NCBI GenBank assembly: GCA_025210345.1
Contig: JAOARX010000038.1
Span: 1 to 64,000 of the forward strand
Direction of reading: 5' to 3'
Source: Pelagimonas sp.
GTDB taxonomy: Bacteria > Pseudomonadota > Alphaproteobacteria > Rhodobacterales > Rhodobacteraceae
Length of the DNA stretch: 64,000 nucleotides
Program-made: the position numbers and the translations under genes
In this document: piece after piece, positions 63,833 to 64,000 of the stretch
Layout: the number at the start of each line of letters is the position of its first letter
How positions within the stretch are numbered: the first letter of the stretch is position 1
The notes under the pieces: model-generated
What the model saw: the letters and a program-made list of their open reading frames with translations, nothing else
The model's database searches: none
What the model was told of the DNA's origin: nothing

Positions 63833-64000
63833 TTAGCCGCCACGCACCAGGCGGAACGGCGCGGGGTTCCAGGAACAGGCAAAGCCATCCCCATCCGGGT
63901 CCATGCCCTTGCGGTCCTTTTGCGGGCCACCCAGCGCCAGGAATTCCTCTTGAGCTTGATCCGCAGAAGAGAAGGCCGCACAGGATTTGGCGAATTTCTT
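63833..64000 (-). CDS. Excalibur-domain protein, truncated by the window edge
   Basis: The last 55 codons of a gene that continues past the right edge. The end reads KSCAAFSSADQAQEEFLALGGPQKDRKGMDPDGDGFACSWNPAPFRLVRGG, with the DPDGDGFAC motif of Excalibur calcium-binding domains and its Cys pair. Likely exported, though the N-terminus is not visible. Same strand as the amidase, so the two are probably one operon. Confidence 0.8.
   Translation of the reverse strand, partial: KKFAKSCAAFSSADQAQEEFLALGGPQKDRKGMDPDGDGFACSWNPAPFRLVRGG

Overview
The window looks like a chromosome segment from an alphaproteobacterium of the order Rhodobacterales, most likely the Roseobacter group. Reasons: GC-rich coding sequence; the pccB/pccA/scpA propionyl-CoA cluster with its ScfR-type regulator (PccR of Rhodobacter sphaeroides); a monocistronic aa3-type ctaD; a short alphaproteobacterial-type ProS; a FolB with a long C-terminal extension; and small families I associate with this order (DUF2937, DUF6497, a small gene between glyQ and glyS).

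Region 1 (1-8242) is accessory DNA. A tRNA-Leu(GAG) gene (8156-8242, minus strand) is the attachment target. A 16-bp copy of its 3' end recurs at 394-409, bounding a roughly 7.8-kb integrated element. The element carries a tyrosine integrase next to the left repeat, an unrecognised protein with a C-terminal zinc ribbon, a small serine recombinase, a DUF2971 protein, a cluster of TGGTAG repeats, and two minus-strand genes, one of them the C-terminal piece of a primase-helicase. Left of the 394 repeat lies an excisionase (AlpA)-like gene with the tail of another gene, which suggests a second element in tandem at the same tRNA. DNA here is less GC-rich than the rest, with several gaps.

Region 2 (8.3-50.9 kb) is mostly housekeeping: a LytTR membrane regulator, lipB, an orphan pseudopilin and an Rhs scrap, ctaD with an FNR-like box, carA, a GT2 glycosyltransferase with an N-terminal MshEN-like region, a GntR regulator, a HAD nucleotidase, a UbiH-type hydroxylase, a class V aminotransferase, two overlapping Lrp genes opposite ilvC, a secreted double-Ltp protein, a DMT transporter, a pseudoprotease, glyQ-orf-glyS, a PEP-utilising enzyme, a SleB hydrolase, folB-folP-glmM, proS, a TetR/membrane-protein pair sharing two palindromic operators, then perM-hdaA-ppk1-ppx, and an EEP/DnaJ pair.

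Region 3 (50.9-63.1 kb) is the propionyl-CoA carboxylation and methylmalonyl-CoA mutase cluster on the minus strand (pccB, small genes, pccA, lipoprotein, sulfotransferase-like gene, scpA). It lies opposite an MFS transporter and the ScfR/PccR-type regulator, whose upstream DNA shares TTTGC-type repeats with the pccB promoter region. An AmpD-type amidase and a truncated Excalibur-domain gene close the window.

Most surprising items: the tandem tRNA-Leu island with internal direct repeats and iteron-like repeats beside a truncated replication gene; a compositionally distinct patch inside glyS; a secreted protease-like protein lacking the catalytic His and Ser; and the perfectly paired TetR operators.
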